Positions 10,101-17,826 of a stretch of 64,000 bases of DNA are shown here, in pieces. The notes beneath the pieces are model-generated. The model saw only the letters and a program-made list of their open reading frames with translations. It ran no database searches and was not told where the DNA came from. This stretch comes from Tepidamorphaceae bacterium. Its GTDB lineage: Bacteria; Pseudomonadota; Alphaproteobacteria; Rhizobiales; Tepidamorphaceae. The DNA lies in the NCBI GenBank assembly GCA_028279445.1, contig JANQNT010000014.1, positions 102,420-166,419 on the forward strand. The letters are read 5' to 3'. Within the stretch, counting starts at the first letter, position 1, and every line of letters begins with the position of its first letter. A program made the translations under genes and the position numbers.

Positions 10101-10717
10101 ACCAGCTTGATGACCGATTCCACCGCGATCGCCAGCATCAGGCCGTGCTGGTGCTCGGTGGCGTCGATATGCCGGGTGCCGAACAGCACCGCGAACAGCG
10201 CCAGCGCCAGCGCCACCAGCAGCGCGATGTCGCCGAAGAACGGCATCTGGCCGGCCGCATCGGGATAGTCCAGGTACTGGACCATCGTCGTCAGCGATTC
10301 CGAGATCGCCTTGAGCTGCAGCGCGATATAGGGGACCACGCCGACGGTGACGATCAGCGTCACCACCGCCGCGACGGCCTGGCTCTTGCCGTAGCGCGAG
10401 GCGATGAAGTCGGCCACCGAGGTGATGTTGTGGGCCTTGGCGAGCCGGATGACCCTGAGCACCAGCGGATAGGCCGCGCCGATCATCAGCGCGGCTCCGA
10501 TATAGATGGTCAGGAAGTCGAGGCCCTCGCGCGTCGCCAGGCCGACGCTGCCGAAGAAAGTCCATGAGGTGCAGTAGACGCCCAGCGTCAGGGCATAGAT
10601 GACCGGCCGCCCGCCGGCCCAGGCGTTACGCTGCGCCAGTCGGTCCCCGTAACTGGCCACCGCGAACAGAAATCCGAGGTAGGCAATTGCGGTGGCGACG
10701 ACAACCCAGCCCTGCAT
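7196..10717 (-). CDS. Transporter-like hybrid sensor kinase (SSS-PAS-HK-REC, CrbS/NahK type)
   Basis: A 1173-residue membrane hybrid histidine kinase. The N-terminal half is a sodium:solute-symporter-like domain with about 12-13 spans (starting WVVVATAIAYLGFLFAVASY and including ITSVADFIASRYGKS). Then come a PAS domain (GVFDADLRLICWNRQF), a coiled-coil linker (RVRDRTLALTRLNSELEQAR) and the dimerisation domain with AASHDILQPLNAARLYTS. Kinase boxes include NLISNAVKYT, DTGPGIP and GLGLGLSIVERL. A C-terminal receiver has LMIVDYHLDSG and a late lysine (VLYKPVKP). The ATG at 10717 gives the normal start. It faces the LuxR regulator at its 3' end, which is its likely partner. Relatives sense acetate or histidine-type nutrients; the ligand here is unknown. 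Confidence 0.92.
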   Translation of the reverse strand: MQGWVVVATAIAYLGFLFAVASYGDRLAQRNAWAGGRPVIYALTLGVYCTSWTFFGSVGLATREGLDFLTIYIGAALMIGAAYPLVLRVIRLAKAHNITSVADFIASRYGKSQAVAAVVTLIVTVGVVPYIALQLKAISESLTTMVQYLDYPDAAGQMPFFGDIALLVALALALFAVLFGTRHIDATEHQHGLMLAIAVESVIKLVAFLAVGIFVTFFMFGGPMTLWREAAARTDITQVFGSSLEGGPWLTMILLGFICALLLPRQFHVAVVENNTEREARAAAWLFPLYLVAINLFVVPIAVAGMLLFSGTGTNPDMYVLTLPIAADAHLITLIAFVGGLSAATAMVIVASVALAIMVGNDLVGPVLLRRTALQSGDEALGPKLLLIRRVAIFILLLLSYLYYRAIAGNDALASIGLVSFAAIAQLAPAFFGGLVWRQGTAAGAIAGMAAGIALWTYTLLVPNFVSAGLLDAAIMTSGPFGIGLLQPERLLGIDFSPLVHGVFWSLVANTLVYTVVSVLRTPRAIERLQASQFVPEALAPIPQGMRLSRTSINVGDIEKTIARYLGEERARRHIDAYCAENELTADPGSEADVQFVRYAERTLASAIGAPSARVALSLLLERRNAGSKSAMKLLDDASAALQYNRDLLQTALDHVHQGIGVFDADLRLICWNRQFRATLDLPAAYGRVGTTLADIYRDVAGRGLFGPGQIEALVDHQLRASVRGEQFQTQRSGPGKVREIRSDAMPGGGLVVTVSDVTDRVRAAQELAAANESLEQRVRDRTLALTRLNSELEQARASAENANADKTRFLAAASHDILQPLNAARLYTSSLTEREMNAQERKLAENIDGSLEAVEEILSALLDISRLDAGAMKPEMSVFAMEDILKPLRIEFVPLAREKGLDLRILTSTVSLRSDRRFLRRLLQNLISNAVKYTAEGRILVGCRRQGDQVRICVHDTGPGIPANKREAIFHEFKRLDGAAQQARGLGLGLSIVERLARQLGTEVGIASQPGRGSVFSVDVPRAASAPAASDAPAAPQAAARLMPLDVLCIDNEPKILDGMATLLDAWGCSVQTATSQAEATALVKPGDAAPGGAPDLMIVDYHLDSGTGLDAATAVNAAFDSDVPVILLTADRSPEVRAEAEAQGAVVLYKPVKPAALRAVLSRFSRREAAE

Positions 10718-10818
10718 ACGCCCTCGCTGACACTGTCCATACACAATCGCGCGGACCGGTTGCCGCCGCGCGACAGCGGCAACGTCACCACAATCGTGCC
10801 ACCAAGTCCATTTTTGCC

Positions 10819-10863
10819 GGCCGCTCGGCTTATCCGAAAACCGGTTCCCACTTTTCGGGCCTC
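10819..10863 (-). repeat. 45-bp dispersed repeat, copy 1
   Basis: Read on the minus strand this is GAGGCCCGAAAAGTGGGAAC then CGGTTTTCGGATAAGCCGAG and CGGCC, identical in all 45 bases to 17458-17502 on the plus strand. The core AAGTGGGAACCGGTTTTCGG is of a type widespread between genes of Hyphomicrobiales. It lies beside the palindromic element at 10878-11070. Confidence 0.9.
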
Positions 10864-10877
10864 ACGGCATCGGTTCT

Positions 10878-11070
10878 ATTCCGCTCACGGCAGTTGCGCT
10901 CATGCGCAACGCCTCCGCGAGGGCGCGCGTTCGCGCGGACACGCGGTCGCGTGTCTGGGTTCGTTCCTTGCACCGAGGGTGCGTTTGGCACCCAGGCACG
11001 CGACCGCGTGCCCGGCCGGTCAGGCCGCCCCCGCGGAGCCGTGAGCGCAGCGAACTCGCGTGAGCGGAAT
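10878..11070. repeat. 193-bp palindromic element with inverted ends
   Basis: The ends ATTCCGCTCACG (10878-10889) and CGTGAGCGGAAT (11059-11070) are perfect inverted repeats. The inner arms 10941-10960 and 10990-11009 (ACGCGGTCGCGTGTCTGGGT against its complement) match at 19 of 20. The right arm, read in reverse, aligns with 17333-17446. It is non-coding and MITE-like in shape, filling most of the gap between the hybrid kinase and mscL (10718-11188). No other feature was seen in this gap. Confidence 0.8.
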
Positions 11071-11188
11071 AAAGCGCCATCCATCACGACATCGACAGGT
11101 GGGTTGGCCCGCCGCGCCGAAGCGGCTAAACGGGCACGCTGCCGGTTGCAGCAGTGCATCGCAGACAACCAGCCGAGGACATCCGAAC

Positions 11189-11608
11189 ATGAGCATGGCG
11201 AGCGAGTTCAAGGAATTCGCCCTGAAGGGCAACGTGGTCGACCTGGCGGTCGGCGTTGTGATCGGCGGTGCGTTCGGCGCCATCGTCAAGTCGTTCGTCG
11301 ACGACATCGTGATGCCGGTCATTGGCGTGTTTCTGGGTGGAACGGATTTCTCCAACCTGTTCGTCCAGTTGGCCGGCGAGCCGCAGGCAACGCTGGAGGC
11401 TGCCCGTGAGGCCGGCGCGACGCTCGCCTACGGCAACTTCATCACGGTGACGATCAACTTCCTGATCATCGCCTGGGTGATCTTTCTGGTGATCAAGGCG
11501 ATCAACGCCATGAAGCGGGAAGAGGAAGCCGTGGCTGCCGAGGAGCCGGCTGAGCCACCGCGCGGCGAGATGTTGCTCGAAGAGATCCGCGATCTGCTGA
11601 AGAAGTGA
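11189..11608 (+). CDS. mscL: Large-conductance mechanosensitive channel
   Basis: A 139-residue inner-membrane channel that opens under hypo-osmotic membrane tension. The N-terminal helix and first span, [22 protein letters not shown], carry the conserved pore-lining glycines and valines of MscL. The periplasmic loop ([10 protein letters not shown]) is followed by the second span ([20 protein letters not shown]) and the C-terminal bundle helix (EEIRDLLKK). Length is normal for the family. The ATG at 11189 gives the exact family start. It is a lone gene with a 260-base gap after it in which I see nothing. Confidence 0.96.
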   Translation: MSMASEFKEFALKGNVVDLAVGVVIGGAFGAIVKSFVDDIVMPVIGVFLGGTDFSNLFVQLAGEPQATLEAAREAGATLAYGNFITVTINFLIIAWVIFLVIKAINAMKREEEAVAAEEPAEPPRGEMLLEEIRDLLKK

Positions 11609-11868
11609 CCGCCGCCGTCGCACGGGCGCACCCGACCGTGCCCCCGGCGAGGCCGGCGCGGGCTTCATGCGGCTGTGCTTCGGGCGCTGGCCCAGGGGGG
11701 CGAAGGTTGCCACGCAGCGCCTCGCGACTGGTTGGAAACCCGCTGCCAGGCTGGGTTTCTGCGGCTTGCGTTGACCGATTGCGGTGCCTTGCGCCAAGCT
11801 AAAAAGCGACTGCACTTTTTCCGCGGGGGCAGAGTCCGGCCGAAGTACTTCCGCTATTCTTCCCCGCC

Positions 11869-13059
11869 ATGGATGTTCGAACCGAAGCCATGCAAACGCT
11901 CTCCGAAGCGCGTCTTGCAAGTGTTCTGGATACCGCTGTCGACGGCATTATCGTCATCGACGAGGGGTCGCGGATACTTGCGTTCAACAAGGCCTGCGAG
12001 GAACTGTTCGGCTATCAGGCCTCCGAGGTCGTCGGCCGCAACGTCAAGTTCCTGATGCCGGACCGCTACGCCGACAATCACGACGGCTACATGGACAACT
12101 ACATGGCCACCGGCGAGCGCAAGATCATCGGCATCGGCCGTGCGGTGCACGGCCGGCGCAGCGATGGCGAGGTGTTCCCGCTGGAGCTGTCGGTCGGCGA
12201 GTCGCAGACGCCCTTCGGGCGCCAGTTCGTCGGCATCGTGCGCGATCTGCGCCCCAAGATCGAGGCACAGGAGCGCGTCGATGCGCTGCAGGCGCAGTTG
12301 ATCCGCATGGAACGGGCCAACGCGATGGACGAGATGGGTTCGGCACTGGCCCATGAGCTCAACCAGCCGCTGACCGCCGTCATGCTCTATCTGCAGGCGG
12401 TGACCCGCAAGGCGCGGCGCGATCTCTCCAGCGAAGACGCAAGGTTGTCGGCGGACTGCCTGAGCGTCATCGACAAGGCGATCGAGGAAGCCGACCGCGC
12501 CGGCAAGATCATCCAGCACATGCGCCGCTTCATCGAGAACCGGGAGGTGGAGCGCGTCGACCTTGCGCTTGCGCAGGTGGTGGACGAGGCGATCGATTTC
12601 GCGCTGGTGGGCAATCGCGCCAAGGGCATCGCGGTGCACCGCAGTCACGCCGAAGCGTTGCCGCACGTCTTCGGCGATCCGGTCCAGATCCAGCAGGTCA
12701 TCGTCAATCTCGTGCGCAACGCCTTCGATGCGCTGCAAAGTGCCGATGACAAGGTCATCGATGTCACCACACGCCAGGACGGCGAGCGGGTGATTGCAAC
12801 CATTGCCGACAGCGGACCGGGCGTTTCGCCCGATATCATGCCGGACCTGTTCCGCGCCTTCGCCACCAGCAAACCCTCGGGCACGGGGCTTGGCCTGGCG
12901 ATCTCGCGCACCATCGCGCAGAGTCACGGCGGCGATCTGATCGTCGACCCGGGCGGCTGCGGACGCGGCGCGCAGTTCTCGCTTGTGTTGCCTTGTGCAA
13001 GACATGAACAACCGCAAACACGCGTGCCGGAGGACGTCACTGCAGGGGCTGAACGGTGA
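11869..13059 (+). CDS. fixL: FixL-type heme-PAS oxygen sensor histidine kinase
   Basis: A 396-residue soluble sensor kinase. The PAS domain (about residues 15-130) carries the FixL heme-pocket signature, with the histidine at residue 71 in NHDGYMDNYMATGER as candidate proximal heme ligand and an IIGIGR arginine matching the distal oxygen-sensing arginine. The phospho-acceptor histidine is residue 162 in ALAHELNQPLTAVMLYLQA. The ATPase domain has NLVRNAFDAL, ADSGPGV and SGTGLGLAISRTI. There are no membrane spans, as in the soluble FixL forms. The fixJ-like gene follows after 3 bases. In the family, loss of oxygen activates the kinase and the FixJ-FixK cascade; the FNR/FixK box at 3111 is a plausible distant target. 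Confidence 0.9.
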   Translation: MDVRTEAMQTLSEARLASVLDTAVDGIIVIDEGSRILAFNKACEELFGYQASEVVGRNVKFLMPDRYADNHDGYMDNYMATGERKIIGIGRAVHGRRSDGEVFPLELSVGESQTPFGRQFVGIVRDLRPKIEAQERVDALQAQLIRMERANAMDEMGSALAHELNQPLTAVMLYLQAVTRKARRDLSSEDARLSADCLSVIDKAIEEADRAGKIIQHMRRFIENREVERVDLALAQVVDEAIDFALVGNRAKGIAVHRSHAEALPHVFGDPVQIQQVIVNLVRNAFDALQSADDKVIDVTTRQDGERVIATIADSGPGVSPDIMPDLFRAFATSKPSGTGLGLAISRTIAQSHGGDLIVDPGGCGRGAQFSLVLPCARHEQPQTRVPEDVTAGAER

Positions 13060-13062
13060 CCG

Positions 13063-13692
13063 ATGGTTGAGGTGACCAGCATGCATCCCGGCGCCAGCGA
13101 TCAGCGCAGCATCCACATCGTCGACGACGATCCCGCGGTGCGTGACGCGCTCGGCGTCGTGTTCCGCCTGGAGGGGTTTGCGGTTTCAGGTTTCGAGAAC
13201 GGCGACGACTTCATTGCCGCCGCTCTCGCCAATCCGCCAACCTGCGTGATCCTCGACATCCATATGCCCGGCCGCTCGGGCATCGAAATCCTGCGCGCTA
13301 TCGATGCGGCACATTTCCCAAGCCCCGTCTTCATCATCTCCGGCCGTGGCGATATTCCCACCGCCGTTTCGGCCATCAAGCTCGGCGCCTTCGACTTCAT
13401 CGAGAAACCCTTCGACGCCGACACCGTGGTGAAGCGCATCAGTGATGCCCTCGACAAACGAAACGGCGCAAACGCCAACGGTCATGGCGATCACGATTCC
13501 CAAGCGTTGAAACTGCTGACCCCGCGCGAACGGGAGGTTCTGGGACAGATCACCTCCGGCGCCTCCAACAAGGAGGCCGGGCGCAATCTCGGCATCTCGC
13601 CGCGCACCATCGAGGTGCATCGCGCCCGCATCATGGACAAGCTCGGCGCCAGGAACGCCGCCGATCTGGTACGCATCGTGCTGTCGGGATAG
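13063..13692 (+). CDS. fixJ: FixJ-type response regulator
   Basis: A 209-residue response regulator coupled to the FixL-like kinase (3-base gap). The receiver domain shows the IVDDDPAVRDAL acidic pocket, the phospho-aspartate in CVILDIHMPGRSGIEIL near residue 65 and the lysine in FDFIEKPFDAD. The LuxR-type output domain is LTPREREVLGQITSGASNKE followed by AGRNLGISPRTIEVHRARIM. FixJ proteins switch on FixK/NifA-type genes when oxygen falls. An alternative start at MHPGASDQ, six codons in (13081), is possible. No fixK gene is in the window. Confidence 0.9.
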   Translation: MVEVTSMHPGASDQRSIHIVDDDPAVRDALGVVFRLEGFAVSGFENGDDFIAAALANPPTCVILDIHMPGRSGIEILRAIDAAHFPSPVFIISGRGDIPTAVSAIKLGAFDFIEKPFDADTVVKRISDALDKRNGANANGHGDHDSQALKLLTPREREVLGQITSGASNKEAGRNLGISPRTIEVHRARIMDKLGARNAADLVRIVLSG

Positions 13693-13752
13693 CAGCCATG
13701 CATCGGCCCCGCGCGGCTTGCCATTTGGCCTCCGGTTGGTCATGACAGCAGG

Positions 13753-14829
13753 GTGTCTCCCGCCACATCCGCTTCATCGCCGCGCAGAAACGCGAAACGC
13801 TTTGCCATAACGATCGCCATCGCCCTCTTCGGCGCCCTGGGCGCCTCGGCGATCGGGCTACCGCTGGCATGGCTCACCGGTCCGATGGTGCTGATCGCGG
13901 CCGCGACGGTGGCCGGCGCGCCTGTCACCATGCCGGATGTGCTGCGCGCGCCGGTCCTGGTCGTGCTCGGCATCTCCATTGGCTCGGGCGTCACGCCTGA
14001 GGCGCTCACCGCGGCAACCACATGGCCGCTTAGCCTGGTGGCGCTGGCGGTCGCGGTGCCGGCGATGATGGTCGCCTCGGCGGTGGTGCTGACCCGCACG
14101 CCGGGTTGGGACAAGCGCACCGCCTGGCTTGCCGCTGCACCCGGCGCGCTCTCCTATGTGCTGGCCCTTGCGGTGGAAACCGGTGCCGACGCGCGCCGCG
14201 TTGCCATCGTGCAGACCTTGCGTCTGGTGGTGCTCGTGCTGGTGCTGCCCTCGGTGATCATCGCCATAAACGGCACAGGAATGCCGGTGCTGCGGCCGGT
14301 CGAGGAGGTCGCCTGGCTCGATCTGGGGTTGCTTGCCGCGGGGTGCTGGGGCGCCGGCTATGTCTGTCAGCGCATCGGCGTACCGGCCGGACTGCTGTTC
14401 GGGCCGATGCTGATCAGTGCCGCCGCGCACGGCTACGGCCTGACCGACGCGCGCGTCCCGGTCCCCTTGCTCAACGTGGCGATGTTGCTGATGGGCGGGC
14501 TGATCGGCGCGCGCTTTGCCGGGGTCGACTGGCCGCTGTTTCGCAGCACTATGCTCAGCGGGCTGGTCAACCTGCTGATCGCAACCGCCATCGCCGCTGT
14601 CTTCGCCGCCCTGGTCACGGCGACGCTCGACATACCCTTCGGTCAGGTGCTGCTTGCCTTTGCGCCCGGCGGCGCGGAGGCCATGGCGATACTGGCCTTC
14701 ATGCTCGATCTCGATCCGGCCTATGTCGCCGTGCATCACGTCGCCCGCTTTCTCGGGCTCGGCGTTGTCCTGCCGGTGCTGCTGCGCGCATCCGGCGTCA
14801 TCGAACGTGGCGGGCGGGCGCACCCATAA
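13753..14829 (+). CDS. AbrB-family integral membrane protein
   Basis: A 358-residue polytopic membrane protein with about 10 spans. Its two similar halves each contain the AbrB-duplication signature: the first has ALGASAIGLPLAWLTGPMVL and the second VCQRIGVPAGLLFGPMLISA. The family is named after E. coli AbrB (not the Bacillus DNA-binding protein) and has been proposed to regulate or transport small molecules; no firm function is known. Late in the protein, LLAFAPGGAEAMAILAFML is also a family hallmark. GTG at 13753 is the best start; an overlapping ATG at 13742 is out of frame. It follows fixJ but has its own small gap. Confidence 0.82.
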   Translation: MSPATSASSPRRNAKRFAITIAIALFGALGASAIGLPLAWLTGPMVLIAAATVAGAPVTMPDVLRAPVLVVLGISIGSGVTPEALTAATTWPLSLVALAVAVPAMMVASAVVLTRTPGWDKRTAWLAAAPGALSYVLALAVETGADARRVAIVQTLRLVVLVLVLPSVIIAINGTGMPVLRPVEEVAWLDLGLLAAGCWGAGYVCQRIGVPAGLLFGPMLISAAAHGYGLTDARVPVPLLNVAMLLMGGLIGARFAGVDWPLFRSTMLSGLVNLLIATAIAAVFAALVTATLDIPFGQVLLAFAPGGAEAMAILAFMLDLDPAYVAVHHVARFLGLGVVLPVLLRASGVIERGGRAHP

Positions 14830-14930
14830 GCCGCACTGCTTGACTCCGACACGCCTACCCATGGACATTTTCTGACCACGTCCGGCGGTCGCGCCGGAGG
14901 CGTCCGGGTGAGTTGGGGGCATGTTGGGGG

Positions 14931-15392
14931 ATGAGTGATCCGCGTCGTCGAGCGTTTGTCGCAGTGGCGATCGGCTGTGCGCTGCTGGGGTGCGCGGGTG
15001 GCAGTGTGCCGATGCTCTACAAGGCCGGCACACTCGCGCCGCAGCGCCAGGCCGATATCGACGCCTGTACGATCGCCTCGCTGAAGGAGATTCCCCAGGT
15101 GATCGCGACACGCGCGACCGGGGGGTACACGGTTCCCGGCGAGCTTGAGTGCACCACCGTCGACGATCGCACCATCTGCCGGGAAGTCGGCCGCCGCGAC
15201 GTGCCCGCCGAGCGGCGTGACTACGACGTCAATGCGCTGTTGCGCCAGCGTTACGTCAACCGCTGCCTGACCGAGCGCGGCTACGCCATCATCGAGCGGC
15301 CGGTCTGCGCCACGCGCGAAGAACGCGCCAAGGTGCTGCGGGAACCGCATCCGGCAACGCCTGAGGAACTCACCTGCTCGGCCGGGCCCTGA
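14931..15392 (+). CDS. Putative lipoprotein, unknown function
   Basis: A 153-residue hypothetical exported protein. ATG at 14931 follows a GGGGG site and gives a lipoprotein-type leader (RRRAFVAVAIGCALLGCAGG) with LLGC as lipobox, cysteine at about residue 21. The mature part has six further cysteines in a spaced pattern (DACTIAS, LECTTVDDRTICREV, NRCLTERGY, PVCATREE, LTCSAGP), suggesting a disulfide-stabilised fold. The motif RQRYVNRCLTERGYAIIERP resembles a short conserved segment common in alphaproteobacterial envelope lipoproteins. No enzyme motif is visible. Confidence 0.75.
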   Translation: MSDPRRRAFVAVAIGCALLGCAGGSVPMLYKAGTLAPQRQADIDACTIASLKEIPQVIATRATGGYTVPGELECTTVDDRTICREVGRRDVPAERRDYDVNALLRQRYVNRCLTERGYAIIERPVCATREERAKVLREPHPATPEELTCSAGP

Positions 15393-15408
15393 GCACTTAA
15401 GCGATTAC

Positions 15409-16362
15409 CTATTCGCAGACCTCCGCGTCGGCTCCGGGCTCGGTGCAGGATGCGACTTCGTACTCCATGCCGCCGGTGTTCATGATGCGCACCGCGTAGC
15501 GCGCATCGGGCAGGCAACGGACGGCGAACAGATCGGCGTCGCCATCGGTGCGCACATAACGCCACTCGCCTATGGCGTCGCACGGGTGCCCCTTGGAGGT
15601 GATGCGAAGAGAGAAAATGTTCAGCGCGCTTTCCTCATCGCCTGCCTGCAACGTTTCATGCGCCGTCAAAGGTCGCCCAGGCGGCTGATCGGCGGTAGAT
15701 TCACCAGTCGCACCATCGGTTTCGGGGGCATCCTCAGCGGCCGTGTCGTCGGCCGCATCCGCGCCTGCATCGGGTTCGGCTTCGGCGTTTTGGGATTGCG
15801 CGCCCGCGCCGGTGTCCGTCGCGGCGGTCTCCGGATCGGATGGTCGCTCGGCCCCGGGCTCCTCGGTGCCATCGGCCACCTGTTCCGGCGCATCATCCGC
15901 ATCATCCGGCACGGTCGGGGTGGTCTCCTCGTCGGGCGCCGCCGCGATGGTCACGACCGTGTCCTCTTCCAGCGTGTGCTGCAGCGGGATCAGCACGGCG
16001 GTGAGGACGACCGTCACCAGCAGCGCGAACTTGAGGACTCTCCGGCGGCGCCTGCGCGGGGGCGGCGGCGGTACGGCTTCGGCCAGGATCAGCCGCTCCG
16101 GCGTCAGGCTGGACGTGTCGATGGCGTGCGAGCGTTCCGCACCCGGTTGCGACGGCAATGCGGACACATCGAGCGGCAGGGGGCTTTCGATCAGGCCCTG
16201 CAGGTATGCGAAGATCGCGGCATCGGTGGGAAACGGAATCCACTGGCCGCCGATGCGCAGTCCCAGCCGGCCGTTTTCCAGCTTGCGGATGGTCAGCTTG
16301 CGCCAGACACCGGCGCCGCTGTTATGCGCGTCCTCGATCGCTGCGATCAGCGCCTCGTCCAT
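15409..16362 (-). CDS. Single-span membrane protein with acidic low-complexity region
   Basis: A 317-residue hypothetical protein. The N-terminal cytoplasmic part (about 110 residues, MDEALIAAIEDAHNSGAGVW onward) is followed by a PPPPPRRRRRR stop-transfer anchor and one transmembrane helix (VLKFALLVTVVLTAVLIPL). A long Asp/Glu/Thr/Ala-rich stretch of about 100 residues follows, then a folded C-terminal domain with two or three cysteine pairs (GHPCDAIGEWRYVRTDGDAD, AVRCLPDARYAVRIMNT, EVASCTEPGADAEVCE). The layout suggests a periplasmic C-terminal domain on an extended tether. I start it at the ATG at 16362, which follows an AGTGAGGGTG site. Function unknown. Confidence 0.7.
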   Translation of the reverse strand: MDEALIAAIEDAHNSGAGVWRKLTIRKLENGRLGLRIGGQWIPFPTDAAIFAYLQGLIESPLPLDVSALPSQPGAERSHAIDTSSLTPERLILAEAVPPPPPRRRRRRVLKFALLVTVVLTAVLIPLQHTLEEDTVVTIAAAPDEETTPTVPDDADDAPEQVADGTEEPGAERPSDPETAATDTGAGAQSQNAEAEPDAGADAADDTAAEDAPETDGATGESTADQPPGRPLTAHETLQAGDEESALNIFSLRITSKGHPCDAIGEWRYVRTDGDADLFAVRCLPDARYAVRIMNTGGMEYEVASCTEPGADAEVCE

Positions 16363-16415
16363 GCCACGCACACCCTCACTCGAACTTGCCGGCGGCCAGG
16401 GCGCGCAAGCCCCGA

Positions 16416-16431
16416 CGATACAGCCTAGGCC
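16416..16431 (-). repeat. CTAGGCTGTATCG dispersed word, copy 1
   Basis: On the minus strand GGCCTAGGCTGTATCG, identical over 16 bases to 31915-31930 (minus) and sharing CTAGGCTGTATCG with 63814-63826 (plus). It is intergenic in all cases. Confidence 0.7.
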
Positions 16432-16443
16432 CAGCACTCTGCG

Positions 16444-16516
16444 ATGTCATCCATCTCCAATGTCATCCATTCGGTGACATCGTTACTCGGTGGCACTGCC
16501 ACTCGGTGACACCGGC
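16444..16516. repeat. Degenerate 16-bp tandem repeat upstream of the HAD gene
   Basis: Units start at 16444, 16460, 16476, 16492 and 16508. ATGTCATCCAT recurs at 16444 and 16460, and A(T/C)TCGGTG(A/G)CA(T/C) recurs at 16469, 16485 and 16501, all exactly 16 bases apart. It lies in the divergent promoter region between the acidic membrane protein and the HAD gene. Confidence 0.8.
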
Positions 16517-16588
16517 CGGTGTTGCTGTTCGCACACGCGCCGAGTGTGTTAGTTCCGCCGAACGCAAACCACAAAGAGAGCAGGCTCC

Positions 16589-17308
16589 ATGCGACTCGGC
16601 GACTTCAAGGCACTGACATTCGATTGCTACGGAACCCTGATCGACTGGGAATCCGGCATGGTCGCGGGGCTCAGGCCATTGACGGAAAAGGTCGATGGCG
16701 CGCTCACGCGCAACGACATCCTTGAAGCCCACGCGCGCCATGAATCGGCGCAGCAGCGCTGGACCCCGGCGTGCCGCTACCGCGATCTGCTGGCGATCGT
16801 CTACAAGCGGCTGGCGGAGGAATGGGGTGTTCCGGTGACCCAGGACGAATGCCGCGCCTACGGGGCCTCGGTCGCCGACTGGCCGGCCTTTCTGGATTCC
16901 GCCGAGGCGCTCGCTTACCTCAAGCGGCACTACAAGCTGGTCATCCTGTCGAACGTGGACAATGACAGCTTTGCCGCCAGCAATGCCCGGCTCGGGGTGA
17001 CGTTCGATGCGATCTACACCGCCGAGGATGTCGGCTCCTACAAGCCGTCCGATCGCAACTTCGACTACATGCTGGAAAAGCTCGCCAGCCTGGGCATCGA
17101 GAAACACCAGGTCCTGCACACCGCAGAGAGCATGTTCCACGATCACGTACCCGCCAGGCGGCACGGGCTGGCGTCCTGCTGGATCTACCGCCGCCACGAT
17201 CAGGAGGGTTTCGGGGCGACGATGCATCCAGGCGACATGCCGGAGGTGGATTTCCGGTTTCGTTCGATGGCCGAACTCGCCGAGGCGCACGCAGCGGAGG
17301 TTTTGTGA
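16589..17308 (+). CDS. HAD-superfamily haloacid dehalogenase-like hydrolase
   Basis: A 239-residue HAD hydrolase of the 2-haloacid dehalogenase type. The nucleophile motif I is ALTFDCYGTLIDWE (first Asp near residue 11), motif II is VILSNVDNDS, and motif III is the lysine in SYKPSDRNFDYML, followed by a HTAESMFHDHVPARRHGLAS segment in place of the classical DD pair. Type II haloacid dehalogenases hydrolyse 2-halo acids at the C2 position, but many relatives act on phosphates, so the substrate is open. It is a single gene between repeats. The ATG at 16589 gives the normal family start. Confidence 0.82.
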   Translation: MRLGDFKALTFDCYGTLIDWESGMVAGLRPLTEKVDGALTRNDILEAHARHESAQQRWTPACRYRDLLAIVYKRLAEEWGVPVTQDECRAYGASVADWPAFLDSAEALAYLKRHYKLVILSNVDNDSFAASNARLGVTFDAIYTAEDVGSYKPSDRNFDYMLEKLASLGIEKHQVLHTAESMFHDHVPARRHGLASCWIYRRHDQEGFGATMHPGDMPEVDFRFRSMAELAEAHAAEVL

Positions 17309-17332
17309 CGCGCGTGGTCGCATGGTTTGTTT

Positions 17333-17446
17333 TCGCTCACGGCGTGTTCGCCCGAACGATGTACGCGCTCACCGCCTCCGCGAGGGCGGCCTCACAAGCC
17401 GGGCGCACGGTCGTGCGCCGGGGTGCCAAATGCTCGGTCGGTGCAG
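17333..17446 (+). repeat. Single-arm copy of the palindromic element
   Basis: It aligns with the reverse of 10967-11068, sharing GCTCACG, CTCCGCG(A/G)GGGCGGCCT, GGTGCCAAA and CGGTGCA in the same order. Only one arm of the palindrome is present here. Confidence 0.7.
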
Positions 17447-17457
17447 GATGATGCCGC

Positions 17458-17502
17458 GAGGCCCGAAAAGTGGGAACCGGTTTTCGGATAAGCCGAGCGG
17501 CC
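17458..17502 (+). repeat. 45-bp dispersed repeat, copy 2
   Basis: Identical to the minus strand of 10819-10863 in all 45 bases; similarity continues for about 10 bases beyond. In both places it sits immediately beside the GCTCACG-type element. Confidence 0.9.
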
Positions 17503-17725
17503 AGCAAGAATACCGTGAGTGGAAGAATGCTGCTGCTCACCCTGTCATGGATACAGGCGAATGCACTCTGCAAACGGTTGATGGAAAACTGGCTCGGTGG
17601 ATCAAACCGAAGGCCATATCCCGCCATGAAACTGGGTTTTCTGAGCAGATGCGACGTCGTGTAGGGCGCGGATTCTATATAGTTTGCACCCAACTCGACA
17701 AGCGATCGTTGACCAGCCAACAATC

Positions 17726-17743
17726 TATGCTAACGTTTGCACA
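17726..17743 (+). promoter_or_regulatory. LacI-type operator candidate upstream of leuC-like gene
   Basis: TATGCTAACGTTTGCACA is an imperfect palindrome centred on the CG of AACGTT, as is usual for LacI-family operators. The right 12 bases, AACGTTTGCACA, recur exactly at 23552-23563 before the ABC transporter operon. A further half-site GTTTGCAC lies 53 bases upstream. Confidence 0.6.
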
Positions 17744-17826
17744 GCGGCATGATCCCTATGCTGCACTGTCGTTTGTCGCTCGAAGGCAAACAGAATCAGG
17801 CGGCCGGGCGCGCTGGAAAGAACGGG

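Larger units (their letters stand above)
17309..17826. other. Non-coding junction between core genes and catabolic island
   Basis: About 520 bases without a credible gene. It holds a single arm of the palindromic element (17333-17446), a 45-bp dispersed repeat (17458-17502), an AT-richer stretch with a GTTTGCAC half-site (17682-17689) and an operator-like palindrome (17726-17743). Base composition becomes less GC-rich from here. Confidence 0.6.

Noticed and set aside
8258..10567. Very long open frame antisense to the hybrid kinase, and similar antisense frames at 41690-44068 and 52401-55082
   Set aside because: Their translations are Arg/Gln/His/Asp-rich without family motifs, as expected for shadows of GC-rich genes; the opposite strands encode clear families along their full length.
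16444..16516. CRISPR-like array
   Set aside because: Units are 16 bases, degenerate and contiguous with no spacers, and no cas genes are present.
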